Assembly (NCBI GenBank): GCA_963575745.1
Contig: CAUYUJ010005598.1
Location: 1-60,169 of the forward strand
Direction of reading: 5' to 3'
From: Prorocentrum cordatum
Lineage: Eukaryota; Sar; Dinophyceae; Prorocentrales; Prorocentraceae
Length of the DNA: 60,169 nt
Positions 22,400 through 33,633 of the stretch are shown here, in pieces. Every line of letters starts with the position of its first letter. Position 1 is the stretch's first letter. The notes beneath the pieces are model-generated. The model ran no database searches. It was not told the origin of the DNA and saw only the letters and a program-made list of their open reading frames with translations. The position numbers and the translations under genes are program-made.

Positions 22400-24389
22400 G
22401 CACCTCCCTGAGTGACTTTGGGCACTCGCTTCAACTTCTTAATCGACGGACCCTCCCAGTCCCTCGACTGGGGATCCTGCTCGCAGAATCCTGGTCGCAG
22501 TAGAAACACTTGCCGTTGATCGCCTGCTTGATGGCCAAACCGGAGACGAAGGTGAACATCTCCCTGCCGATCATCTCCTTCAGTTTGATGCCACAGATGC
22601 CCCTGCGAGGCAAATGGCTGACCGCCAGGGGAGGCGTTGCACTCTGCAGCTCGTTCCAGACCTCCCCCTGGCCTGTCCTCGTCATCAGGTGGTGGCCCAT
22701 CAACGATATGACCTCTATGCTGCTGATGCTGCTCGTAGCCCCTCGGTCCTCGCCCAGGGGCTTCACCTTCTGCTCGCGCTCGTCCCCGACCTGGCTCATG
22801 AAGACCTGGCTCTCCTCCGCAACCTGCGTGAGTTCGTCCACGTCGACAATCTGTTAGGTGGACGTGTTAAGGGAGCTGTTCTGCTTCTTGCTGAGGTGGG
22901 CCACGGTTCGCTGATGTCGGTTCCGAGGTGGCCCCTCAGGTTCTCGACCAGCTGGCCAGTCGCCCCGTTGGCGTTCTCGCCCCGCAGCAGCTCGCGCAAG
23001 GCCGTGAGGGCATTGCTCCGCGGTGACTCGTCCAACTCCTCCCACACCTGATGCTCGTCTCGCCGATGCCGGGTGGCTGGCTGGCTGTGCCCCGACCTCG
23101 GCGTTGCTCTCGTACTAGTCGGTGCCGTCCTTCTGCTCGCGGTCGCCGTCGCCTCGGTCTCCTGCTCCCCTCTCGCGCTGCCCTTCTTGTTCCTCGGCTG
23201 CCGCCCCGTGATCTGAACCTCCAGGTCCTCGTGCGCCTCGAACGTCTCGATTACCTCCTGCGTCCCCTACACCGCCTTCGGGCAGTGCTCCAGGTGTTCC
23301 TTGCACGCGCTGCGCTGGGCGTAGTGGGCCTTCGCGCTCCCCCCGTGGCTGCTGAGCTCGTGGGTGCAGCTCGTCTCCTGCTTCGGTTTGCGGCCCTTGG
23401 CTCTCGCCCCAACAGTCGGCTGGCGGGGGCCCTGGTTGGCGATCTCGAAGTCCCTGCGCACCATCACTCCTGTTGGCGGCCTGTTCTCGTCGCTGATCGC
23501 GCGCCGAGGCCGCTCGAAGGTCGCCCTGCGCACGGGGGTGGTCTTCTCCATCTGCTCCTTCGCCTCGTGCGCTACAGGCTCCGCCTCTGCTGCAGATGGC
23601 CCCGCCTGGCCCGAAGCCGCTGGTCAGCGCGATGAGAAAGGCTGCGAGCCGCGAGCAGAGGAACTCGGAGGCTCGTCGCATGACATGCAATATGGAAAAA
23701 TAATGGTTGCGGTTGCCTCTGGGACGCCTGTCCTCGAAATCTGGCTCGAACCGAACGGGCCCGTGGAAATCCTGCCGTCGCTGACGCGCCTTCTTCGATT
23801 GACCCCTTCAAGAATCATGTCGTTGCGATGGTCGTTGCTCTTGCTTAGCGTGCCGTGATTGCTCTCCTGCTCGCTCGCGTCTGCCCCGGCGTTGTTGTGC
23901 TGGCCGCTGCTCTCGTTTGCCTTGCTGTTGTTCCCTGGCCAGTTGCTCCTCCCGCTTCGTGCTCCTCCGGATCCCCGCAGTGCTTAAGCTATTCGTGCTG
24001 CTCCCTGTCTCGCACTTGTCCTGGGCCCCCCGCCAGCAGCTCGCCGCGGCTGTTCCCACTCTTCGCAGGGCCCCAGACACCCGAGAAGAAGCGCGGTTCG
24101 GCTTTGGGGTGCCTTGCGGGGCTGCCCGGGGCCGATGATAGATATACTCGGAGCTCGTTCCGAAGTCCATCGGAACCCTCCTTCGCGCGCAGAGACCAGC
24201 TGTCAGGCTTGCCATGCGGCCTCGTGAAATTGCCCAGTTGCAGCAGGAGGTGCCCGCCTCCAGCGCGTGCCAGAGGAAGCCACATATTCTGCTTTCTGCT
24301 CTGGTAGGTCAAGCTCTGACTGGAATGCGCGCCGCGACACCTTCAGCGCAACGACGAAGATCCGCCGACCCCTTGTGGATCTCTAGGCG

Positions 24390-24390
<1 letters not shown>
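22400..24390. other. region upstream of the copia pol relic; Gag not identified
   Basis: Minus-strand frames (22841-22431, 23047-22796, 23690-23115) are long and mostly hydrophilic. They occupy the position where Gag and protease of the 19-22 kb copia relic should lie. I do not see a zinc knuckle (CX2CX4HX4C) or a protease DTG/DSG triad, so I make no gene call. Confidence 0.35.
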
Positions 24391-26471
<2,081 letters not shown>

Positions 26472-26624
26472 TTAAGGATCCCCTGAGTGAGGGGGCAATG
26501 CGTCCCCTGAGTGAGGGGTATCGGCTGCATCACATTGCGCGCATGTTACAACATCCCGCAGCTGCGAAGGCTCGAGGGCACATAGCGCTACTCTTGCTTG
26601 CGCGCACTGCGCGGGGGGTGGGCA

Positions 26625-28024
26625 ATGGTCAAGGGCAAGACGGAGGTGAAGATACGGGCTTCTTCTGTGACTGAGGAACAGTTGAAGCCGCTCGTGAAAC
26701 AGCACATTGATCTCATCGAAAAATGCCAACTGCAAGGGGGCATAGATGACTTCATGAAGAACAACATGCCGTTTCTCTTGCCGCTTGCGCAGCTCACCAC
26801 ACGCGTCAAATGGAAGAACCTCCAGGATGTCGTGTTGAAGCAGAAGCCGAACATGCACCAGGAAGAGTGTAGGCGTTTCTGCCAGGAGGTGGCCAACGCT
26901 TTCAGCCATGTTTGCAACAAGTTCTACATCGCCAAGACGGGGGGGAAGCTGGAGGCGCACGCAAAAATGCTTGGGGTGGCAATGGGGCTGCAGCCTGGCA
27001 GGGCAAGCCCAAGCACAGGAGAGAGCAAAAAACGCGCCGACAGCAGCTCCGACATAGAGATGAACCCTCCAAAATCTTCCACGGCCGCCGCGTCGTCCAG
27101 CGCAGATGGGGGCAGCAGGCGCAATGTCATCAAGAACGCCTTCGGCATCAGCCCGCCTCCGAAACCGGCAGGGAAGAAACAGAAGGTTGCCACGTGGAGC
27201 CCGATGGTGGTGTTCTCGTCGCAGGAGGACGTCGAGCTCGCTGACCCGCCCGCCGCGGCCCCGAAGGAGGATCGGAGGGGGCGGGCAGGGTGGGGGGGGG
27301 AGGGGAGCAGTTTTGATTTTTCACGGCGTAACCGAACCCCTTCGGGAGGGGAGCTCGGGAGGGGCAAGTGAGAGACCCGCCCCAGGATCCCCTGGCCACG
27401 TATTTCGATTTCAACTCCGAGCCGATGCGCATGGCGATGAAGTTCGCAGACAGGGAGGAGCGGGGAACACTGACGAAAGGAGGCGATGGTTTCTTGGATG
27501 CCGTGTTTCCCGACGGCAGGACGGAGAAGACGGAGCAGCCCAACGCCCTCCTGGCAGCAAGAGCGGCAGCCGCGCAGGCGAAGGCGAAAGCGTGCAAAAA
27601 AGGGAAGCCAGCAGGACATGTAGTGGCAAAGAAGCCCGCAATGAGAAAGCCCAGTGCAGCCGCCGCGAACACGGAGACGGACCAGGACGATGAGGGGGAG
27701 GAGGAAGAGCAGCTGGAACCCGATGAGCCCGTGGATGCTGCAGATGAGCCCTCGGTCGGGCCCCCCGCTGGCCACGCCGACCGCGGGTGCAGCGTGATGC
27801 ACTACAAGAGGGGCCGCGCTATCGGGTTGAAGCGGACGCACGGTGAGAAGAACCAGTTTGTGAGTTTCGGCGGGAAAAGGTACAAGGACACCTTGGACGA
27901 GGCCACGCTCAGGGAGATCGGCGCAGAGCTGAAGAAGGCCTTGGTCGACGGCACCGTGGCTGACACCAAGGAAGCTGCTAAGGCGGAGGCTGAGCGCTTA
28001 GTGGCACAGCGCTTGGGCGACTAA
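26625..28024 (+). CDS. two-exon gene, unknown function (427 aa)
   Basis: Exon 1 runs from ATG 26625 to 27269 and exon 2 from 27386 to TAA 28022-28024. The 116-nt intron restores the frame. Exon 1 encodes a helical N-terminus (LKPLVKQHIDLIEKCQLQGG), a conserved-looking Trp/Phe segment (VKWKNLQDVVLKQKP) and then a Ser/Ala/Pro-rich part with basic KKQKV. Exon 2 has LATYFDFNSEPMRMAMKFAD, a Lys/Ala-rich basic stretch (CKKGKPAGHVVAKKPAMRK), an acidic cluster (DDEGEEEEQLEPDE) and a C-terminal segment (NQFVSFGGKRYKDTLDEATL). Basic and acidic clusters suggest a nuclear, DNA- or chromatin-associated protein. I recognise no family. Its place just inside the left TIR makes an accessory transposon protein possible. 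Confidence 0.55.
27270..27385 (+). other. introner-like 116-nt GA-AG intron
   Basis: The interval begins GATCGG and ends CCCCAG, and its removal joins two long frames (frame 3 to frame 2). AGGATC flanks it as a 6-bp direct repeat (27268-27273 and 27384-27389), like a target-site duplication that supplies both splice sites. Just inside are short inverted repeats GGGGCGGGC and, at the other end, the complement of GGGGCGGGT. A CCCCTTCGGGAGGGG palindrome lies in the middle. Established background: dinoflagellates use GC and GA 5' splice sites, and transposon-like introners have been reported in some. Assignment here is by inference. Confidence 0.55.
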
Positions 28025-28994
28025 TCGCATCCATCCTCATCTTCGCATCCATCCTCATCATCATCCTCACCGTCTTCATCGCCATTGCCATCGCCATACC
28101 CGTTGGCAGAGCGCCCTCTCCAGTGCTAGACGACACCCCCTCATCGCAGGGGCGCCCCTCCGTGAGGGGACCGCGTGATGGATTGGCGAGCGATGGAACC
28201 CCTTAAGAGGGGAACCCCTTAAGAGGGGCTTCAGCACACTCGCGATAAGACAGGGCAACGGCCCCCTCCGAGAGGGGACCCCTCTGGGAGGGGATCAAAG
28301 GTGCGGCAGTCTGCTTACTCATTATGTGTATGGCATTGCGTTTCCTCCTCGTTCCATCCCTCTCCCATCTGCTTTCATGTTCTTAATCCGCAACCGTTCG
28401 ACAGAGCTGACACCCAGCGCGCTTGGGGGCCAGCCCCCCGCCCCGAGCTCGCGGCCATGCGGGCGCTCATCATGTGCCTCTCGGCGCTCCAGGCCGCGCG
28501 GAAGCAGAATGCAAGGGGGGAGTTGGGGCAGGATGAGGAGAAAAGTAAGAGTGACGGCCACTTGTTTGGCCATCTGGGCGATAAAAAATCAACCCAGCAG
28601 CCGAGTTTTAGACCCACCTTTTTTAGCAAAAAAGGGGGGGTCTAAAATTGGACGAATTCCTATGAAATTCCATTGCATTCACCCCCCCGAAGGGCCTCCC
28701 ACGAGGCCCCCAGATTTTAGCCTTTTGAATCTGACTATAAACTTTCGGCCGCAACCGTTCTGGACCCCAGGCTTCCGGCATGATGATGTCGGGCGGCTGC
28801 GGCGGCGGGCTGCCTCCAGAAGGCGGCGGCGGCGGCAAGCGGCCTCACGAGGAGCTGGGGGTATACAAGTGGTTAAGGCGCCCCTTCCTGAGGGGATTCG
28901 TTTACAGAGACCCCTGCCAGAGGGGATTTATCGATAGAACCTCCCCTTCCTGAGGGGATTCATTCACAGAGACCCGTGACCCTTCCTGAAGGGA

Positions 28995-29384
28995 TTGATT
29001 TACAGAGACACCCTGCAGGGCGGGCACGCGCCTGTCTTTGAGGTCGACGACGACGACAGCGAGGCGGAGGGGGAATTCATGCTGGACTTCCAGGACCACA
29101 GAAAGCGGTACACCCGCTCGTCCCACCGCTTGTGGCTTCGCAAGATGAGCTGCAAGAAATGTTGGCAGTGCGGCAAACACACCTTCTTCTCGGTGTGCGT
29201 TGGCAAGACGTGCCAGGAACACCACGCGACCCAGTGGTTCCACGAGCACGGCGACCGCGACCGCAACGGGAGGAGGTGGAGCTCCACCTCCTCCCGTAGG
29301 TCGCCAGAGCGAGGTCGCCAGAGCCAGGCAACGCAAGGGTGCAAGTGGTGGGGAGGGGGGGGGCCCTCAAACATTGAGGAGTGA
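28995..29384 (+). CDS. putative exon with Cys/His zinc-binding cluster
   Basis: About 128 codons. An acidic segment (FEVDDDDSEAEGEFML) is followed by RKMSCKKCWQCGKHTFFSVC and then VGKTCQEHHATQWFHEHGD: C-x2-C-x2-C...C...C-x2-HH, likely zinc-binding. The layout faintly recalls the Cys-rich C-terminal domain of piggyBac-type transposases, but spacing is not exact. C4-G4 palindromes bound it on the 5' side (28884-28990), so it may be an internal exon of a larger gene. Codons after about 29300 are Arg/Gly-rich and may be intron. Confidence 0.35.
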   Translation: MIYRDTLQGGHAPVFEVDDDDSEAEGEFMLDFQDHRKRYTRSSHRLWLRKMSCKKCWQCGKHTFFSVCVGKTCQEHHATQWFHEHGDRDRNGRRWSSTSSRRSPERGRQSQATQGCKWWGGGGPSNIEE

Positions 29385-29834
29385 AGTTATGTCGGTTTGA
29401 TGTTTTGATTTTCTCAATGTTTATCCTGGTCAGTTTTCTGCGCCTGCCAGGCACTGGCAGCGGAGGTGCGATACCAGGGAGGCGGTCTTGGTCGGCCTGC
29501 TGCAGGACCGCGCCCCCCCCTCTGCCCCGCGCTGCCAAGAAGGGAGGGCCCCTGTTTGAGGGGATAAACGAGGGGGGACCGAATAAACGCAAGGAGAGGC
29601 CCCTCTCATGAGGGTGAGCTTACTTCGTTCCCCGACAGGAGCAGCAGAGCGAAACAGCAGCGCAGCCGCCGCCCCCGCAGGGGGGCCAACGCCACCGATA
29701 GGCCCGCCACCCGCAGCACTGTTAGCAGCAGCAGCGGCTGGACCCCCGCAGCAGCGCCGCTCGCAGGAGCACCGCCACCCGCGGCAGCAGACCCGCCCGC
29801 AGCAGCAGCAGCAGCGGCAGCACCTGCCGAAGCA

Positions 29835-30611
29835 ATGCAGGCTGACGCCTCCGACGACGGAGCCCGAGAGGGGGAGGAAGAAGAGGAGGATGAGGGCGAG
29901 GAGGAAGAGGGCATGGAGGAGGAAGAGGAGCCAGAGGAGCCTGATGAGCTGATGAGGCTAGAGGAAGAGCACGCAAGGCAGCATCGGAGGCTCTTGCGGG
30001 CATTGAATCGCACGGAGGCGGCACAGAGGCGCGTCGAAAGGCACAAAGAGCGCCTTCGGCAGGAGCAGGAGCGCAGGGCAGAGCAGGATATCATCCGCCT
30101 GAGGCGGGCGCAACAACAGCAGAGGGACGCCGCGCTGAGGCGGGAGGCCGAGGCCCGCCTGGAGCTGCAGAGGGCAGCAGAGGCCGCCGAAGCGCAGGCG
30201 AGGACGAGGCTGCTGGCTGCCGAAGCGGCCGCACGGAGGGCGGAAGCGGCTGCCAAGGCTGCCAAGGACGCGGAGGACGCAGCGCGGGCCAAGGAGGAAG
30301 CGGAGCAGAAACAGAAACGAGAGGCAGAGGAGCGGCAGGCGGCAGAGACGGCAGCGCCAGAAGCGGCAACACCAGAGCAGCCAGAGACGGGCGCAGCAAC
30401 GGCGGGCGCAGCGAGGGCGGACGCGGGGGAGAAAGCAGACGAAGCCACGCAGAACGCAGACAACAAAAAGAAGGACCCCAAGGCAAAAAAAAAGGCCCCG
30501 CGCGGACCAGGCGGGAGGCAGACCCTCGAAAGGGGGGAGGGGCGACAAAGACAAGGACAAGGACACGGAGAAGGACAAGGGCAACGGCAAGCGCCCGAAG
30601 GCGACCTCTAA
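29835..30611 (+). CDS. alanine/glutamate/arginine-rich coiled-coil protein
   Basis: 258 codons from ATG 29835 (the frame is open upstream to about 29643). An acidic N-terminus (EGEEEEEDEGEEEEGMEEEE) is followed by roughly 150 residues of charged heptad-like helix (RRVERHKERLRQEQERRAEQ, later EAAARRAEAAAKAAKDAEDA). It ends in an Ala/Thr/Pro linker and a Lys-rich end (NADNKKKDPKAKKKAPRGPG). Residues after that are low complexity and may be beyond the true end. A long single coiled coil of this kind could act as an oligomerisation partner; no enzymatic motif is present. Function unknown. Confidence 0.45.
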   Translation: MQADASDDGAREGEEEEEDEGEEEEGMEEEEEPEEPDELMRLEEEHARQHRRLLRALNRTEAAQRRVERHKERLRQEQERRAEQDIIRLRRAQQQQRDAALRREAEARLELQRAAEAAEAQARTRLLAAEAAARRAEAAAKAAKDAEDAARAKEEAEQKQKREAEERQAAETAAPEAATPEQPETGAATAGAARADAGEKADEATQNADNKKKDPKAKKKAPRGPGGRQTLERGEGRQRQGQGHGEGQGQRQAPEGDL

Positions 30612-30954
30612 GAGGGGCTAGGACCGCTTCTCCATCCTCCTGGTCACTCTTCCTCCTGCTCCTGCTTGTCGCCCGCCCTCCTCCTTGTCCATCTCCCTCC
30701 TGCTTCTGCTCTTCCCCCTTGTCAATCTTCCTCCTGCACCCCCATCCGCCCCAGGGCGGCGCGCCCTGAGCCGCGGGGCGACCGCGTCGGCGACGGCGCC
30801 GACATCCATATACAAGAGCGCGGCCTCTCGCGCCAGAATAGAGGCGGCACGGGTTAAGGGGGCTCTGCTTGACTGCGGCCCCTTCATTGCAGGGGCGCGC
30901 GCGGCTGCCCCTGGCAGAGGGGGCGGGCGATCACGAAACCGATTATCTTAAGGG

Positions 30955-31128
30955 GAAATTCTCTTTGGAGAATCTCTTAAGAGAATTCTCTTAAGAGAAT
31001 TCTCTTAAGAGAATTCTCTTAAGAGAATTCTCTTAAGAGAATTGTGTGGATGTCTCAGGCAAAACCAACAATTCTCTTAAATTCTCTTAAGAGAATTCTC
31101 TTAAGAGAATTCTCTTAAGAGAATCTCT
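30955..31128. repeat. tandem self-complementary 14-bp repeat (TTAAGAGAATTCTC)
   Basis: Two blocks of a 14-bp unit that is palindromic across unit junctions (TTAAGAGAATTCTCTTAA). The first block, about 30977-31041, and the second, about 31069-31124, are separated by a 26-bp unique spacer containing GTGTGGATGTCTCAGGC. Each block can fold on itself or with the other into long hairpins or a cruciform. Confidence 0.9.
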
Positions 31129-31129
31129 C

Positions 31130-31900
31130 TCATAAAGGTCGCTTGCAGTGCACCCCCCCTCGCTGCATGGGGGCCAGACGAGTCCCGCTGAGGGGCGAAA
31201 CGCCCCTGGCTGAGGGTGGGGGGGGAGGGGGCGGGGCTGAGCCGTATCTGACGGGCCCCCTAGGGGGGTTGGGGGGCGCGGTGTTCCTGATTGAGGGGGG
31301 CCCCTGAAACATCTTTGACGGGCCCCTTGCGGAGGGGGACCACCGTCCTTTACTGAGGGTGAGCCCCTTTAATGAGGGGGGCAGTGTGAGCAGGGGCAGC
31401 AGGGGGGAGCAGTAGCATTGCATCATGGGTGAGTCGTTCGGGCCCCTGTGCTTGCCTGCCGCGCAAAGCAATCCAGAGAGGGGGGCGCCCCTTTTTGAGG
31501 GGACGCGCACCCCTTACTGAGGGGGAGGCCCTGGCACATCCCCTCCCCCTCCCCGCCTCACCGCTGATGAGGTAGCACCCCTTCTCTTCGAGGGGGAGGA
31601 GGCGACCGCGTGGGTTGCGAGCCCCTTCGAGGGGAGAGAAACGAACCCCTGGCTGAGGGGAAGGCTCGACGATACTGAAATGTACCACCACACACGCCAC
31701 ACCCACAGCACCACACCACACCCACACGCACCACTGAAGTGCGCGGGGAAGGCCCCCGACGATCTACTTGCCATTCGCAGGCGTTTCGGCTGCCGCAGGG
31801 CATTTCGATTTTGCTGCTGTATCCCAAATTTCAGGGGTCAGTCCCGCGGCAGCCATGCCCGCCCCAGGAGTAGTCCCTCCTCTGCTCCTGCTGGGCACTC
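31130..31900. other. non-coding palindrome-rich spacer inside the 9.4-kb element
   Basis: At least ten C4-loop-G4 palindromes occur in 770 bp, plus a CACA/ACCACAC-rich stretch at 31682-31735. I see no supported gene. Confidence 0.6.
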
Positions 31901-31920
31901 TCCTCACACCGTTGTGCAGC

Positions 31921-33195
31921 ATGGCACCGAAGAAGAAGATCGAGGGCCAGGGCGCACCAGCGGCGAAGAAGTCGAAGGCGGCCCCGAAGGGGCACGGGCT
32001 CGACAAGCAGGAGGCCGACAAGATGAGGGCGTGGCTCAAGTACCAGTCGGAGAAGAAGGACGGCAGCGGGAAACTTACGAGCACAGCAGAATCCGCCAGA
32101 GCAGCCCAGGCGCTTTGGAACGGGATGAAGGACCCAGCCGATCGGAAGCGTTTCTTGCAGACCTTCGCGAGTGACAAGGACAAGACACTTGACTGGTTGG
32201 CCACCTTCGAAGAGAGATGCACGAATGAAGAGGTGCACACGCGCTCTGCCAAGAGAGGGTACCGGAATGTATCGCAGGCACTGGCCCTCAAGAACCTCAC
32301 CATCAAAGACTTTGCGGACATCCAGGGAGCCACTGCCTTCGCGCAGGAATGGTGGGAGGAGAACAGCGAAGAGCATGGCACCAAAGAAGAATTCCCCATC
32401 AAGGAAGATGCCAAGGACAGGCCTCTGTGGAAGGAGTGGTACTTCGTCGAGCGCAACATGGACGATGACCAGCTGGTGACGAAGGACTCGCGCACCTTCA
32501 AGGGGACGTCCAACCTGAAGAACCTGAAGCAACTCGAAGCTGCAGGCATCAGGATGGCCGAGCTCCCGTCGTCCAGCGCTTCGGGGTCGGGTGGGGGCGG
32601 CGAGGTGAAGATCGAGAATCCGCACTGGCCAGAGATCGTGAGTAAGAAGGACGAGATCGCGCGCCGTCCTCGGCAGCCGCCCCCTGCCCTTCCATCTCTG
32701 GTGCTCTGCCAGACCCCTCCCAGAGGGGGGCCCTCTCCCCCGCCACGCCCCCGCCGCCCCTCCTGGAGGGGATGGCGATAGAAACTGGTTCGTATCCGTT
32801 CTGTCGTGCGAGGTTTGCGTTGAAAAGCAGGTCGGCGCATTGCTTGTTTATGATCCCTACCAAGGCAAATGCTGGTCAAGTATCAGAAGGAGCTGAAGTT
32901 CCTGAAGCACACGAAGAATCAGTTGCTCGCGATGGCTGGGGATCAGGATTAGAAGGACCGTCAGAGCTTCCAGAACTGGGCCGATGAGTGCAAGAAGTGC
33001 GTGGACAATGCGGACCAGCACGAGACGGAGATGGAGGTTCTGATTGCGAAAATTGAGGGCGCTGATTCTGTCGGCAAGGACACGGACATGTACGATAAGC
33101 TGAAGAATGAGGTCCAGGCCGCCTACAACACACACGAGCACATGTTCGAGGGCATTCAGCTCTCGGTCAAGCGCTTCAAGAAGTTCCTCAATTGA
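31921..33195 (+). CDS. two-part gene of unknown function with NLS-like start
   Basis: From ATG 31921 (MAPKKKIEGQG) a frame continues to about 32640-32670. It is basic at the N-terminus (KKSKAAPKGHG), then helical, with WLKYQSEKKDGSG, a Trp-rich block (FAQEWWEENSEEHG) and RPLWKEWYFVERNMDDDQ. After a palindrome-containing gap the same frame resumes at about 32865 (MLVKYQKELKFLKHTKNQLL) and runs to TGA 33193-33195 with a long charged helix. A TAG at 32950-32952 interrupts this second part in frame. Exon borders are not resolved. The PKKK start suggests nuclear location. I recognise no family. With the stop, this copy may not make a full protein. Confidence 0.45.
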
Positions 33196-33569
33196 GCTGC
33201 GGCCCTACATCGACATATCAGTATTTACATGCATATATGCAGTAGGGTTTGAGATGCTCTGCCTCGCCCGACGACACGCATGCAGCGCTGCCTTTCCGAC
33301 GCCCATGGGAAAACGAGAACTTGCCGCTTCCTCTGCCAGGGGTGCCCCTTCGTGAGGGGCCGCATGTTTCTGGGTTTGCCAGTAAAGAAGCCCCCCTCAT
33401 CGCAGGGGTGAATGGGGGGAGGGGGGCGGGGGGGAGGGGGGCTTGGCATCATCGGCAGTAACTGCATTGGGAGGGACTAGCAGGAGGGGAGGGGCATGAA
33501 AGGGATTGAAGGAGGGCGCGGAGGAGGGGCGCGGGAAAGGGCAAGGGCCCCTTGCCTCAGCCGCGCATG

Positions 33570-33594
33570 TCCGTAGCCACTGCAGTGGCTCAAG
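33570..33594 (+). other. degenerate spliced-leader relict
   Basis: TCCGTAGCCA, then CTGCAGT, then GGCTCAAG. The first 10 and last 8 bases equal the start and end of the dinoflagellate spliced leader; only the central TTTT is replaced by seven bases, making CACTGCAGTG. It lies 40 nt upstream of the ATG of the transposase-like gene, on the same strand, where a leader relict in a retroposed transcript would sit. Confidence 0.55.
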
Positions 33595-33633
33595 GCCGCC
33601 GCGCTCGCGCCTGTCTCCCGCGGGCCCCGCGGG

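Noticed and set aside
31682-31735. CACA/ACCACAC-rich stretch considered as telomere-like repeat
   Set aside because: It lacks the CCCTAAA unit and is only about 50 bp of simple repeat.
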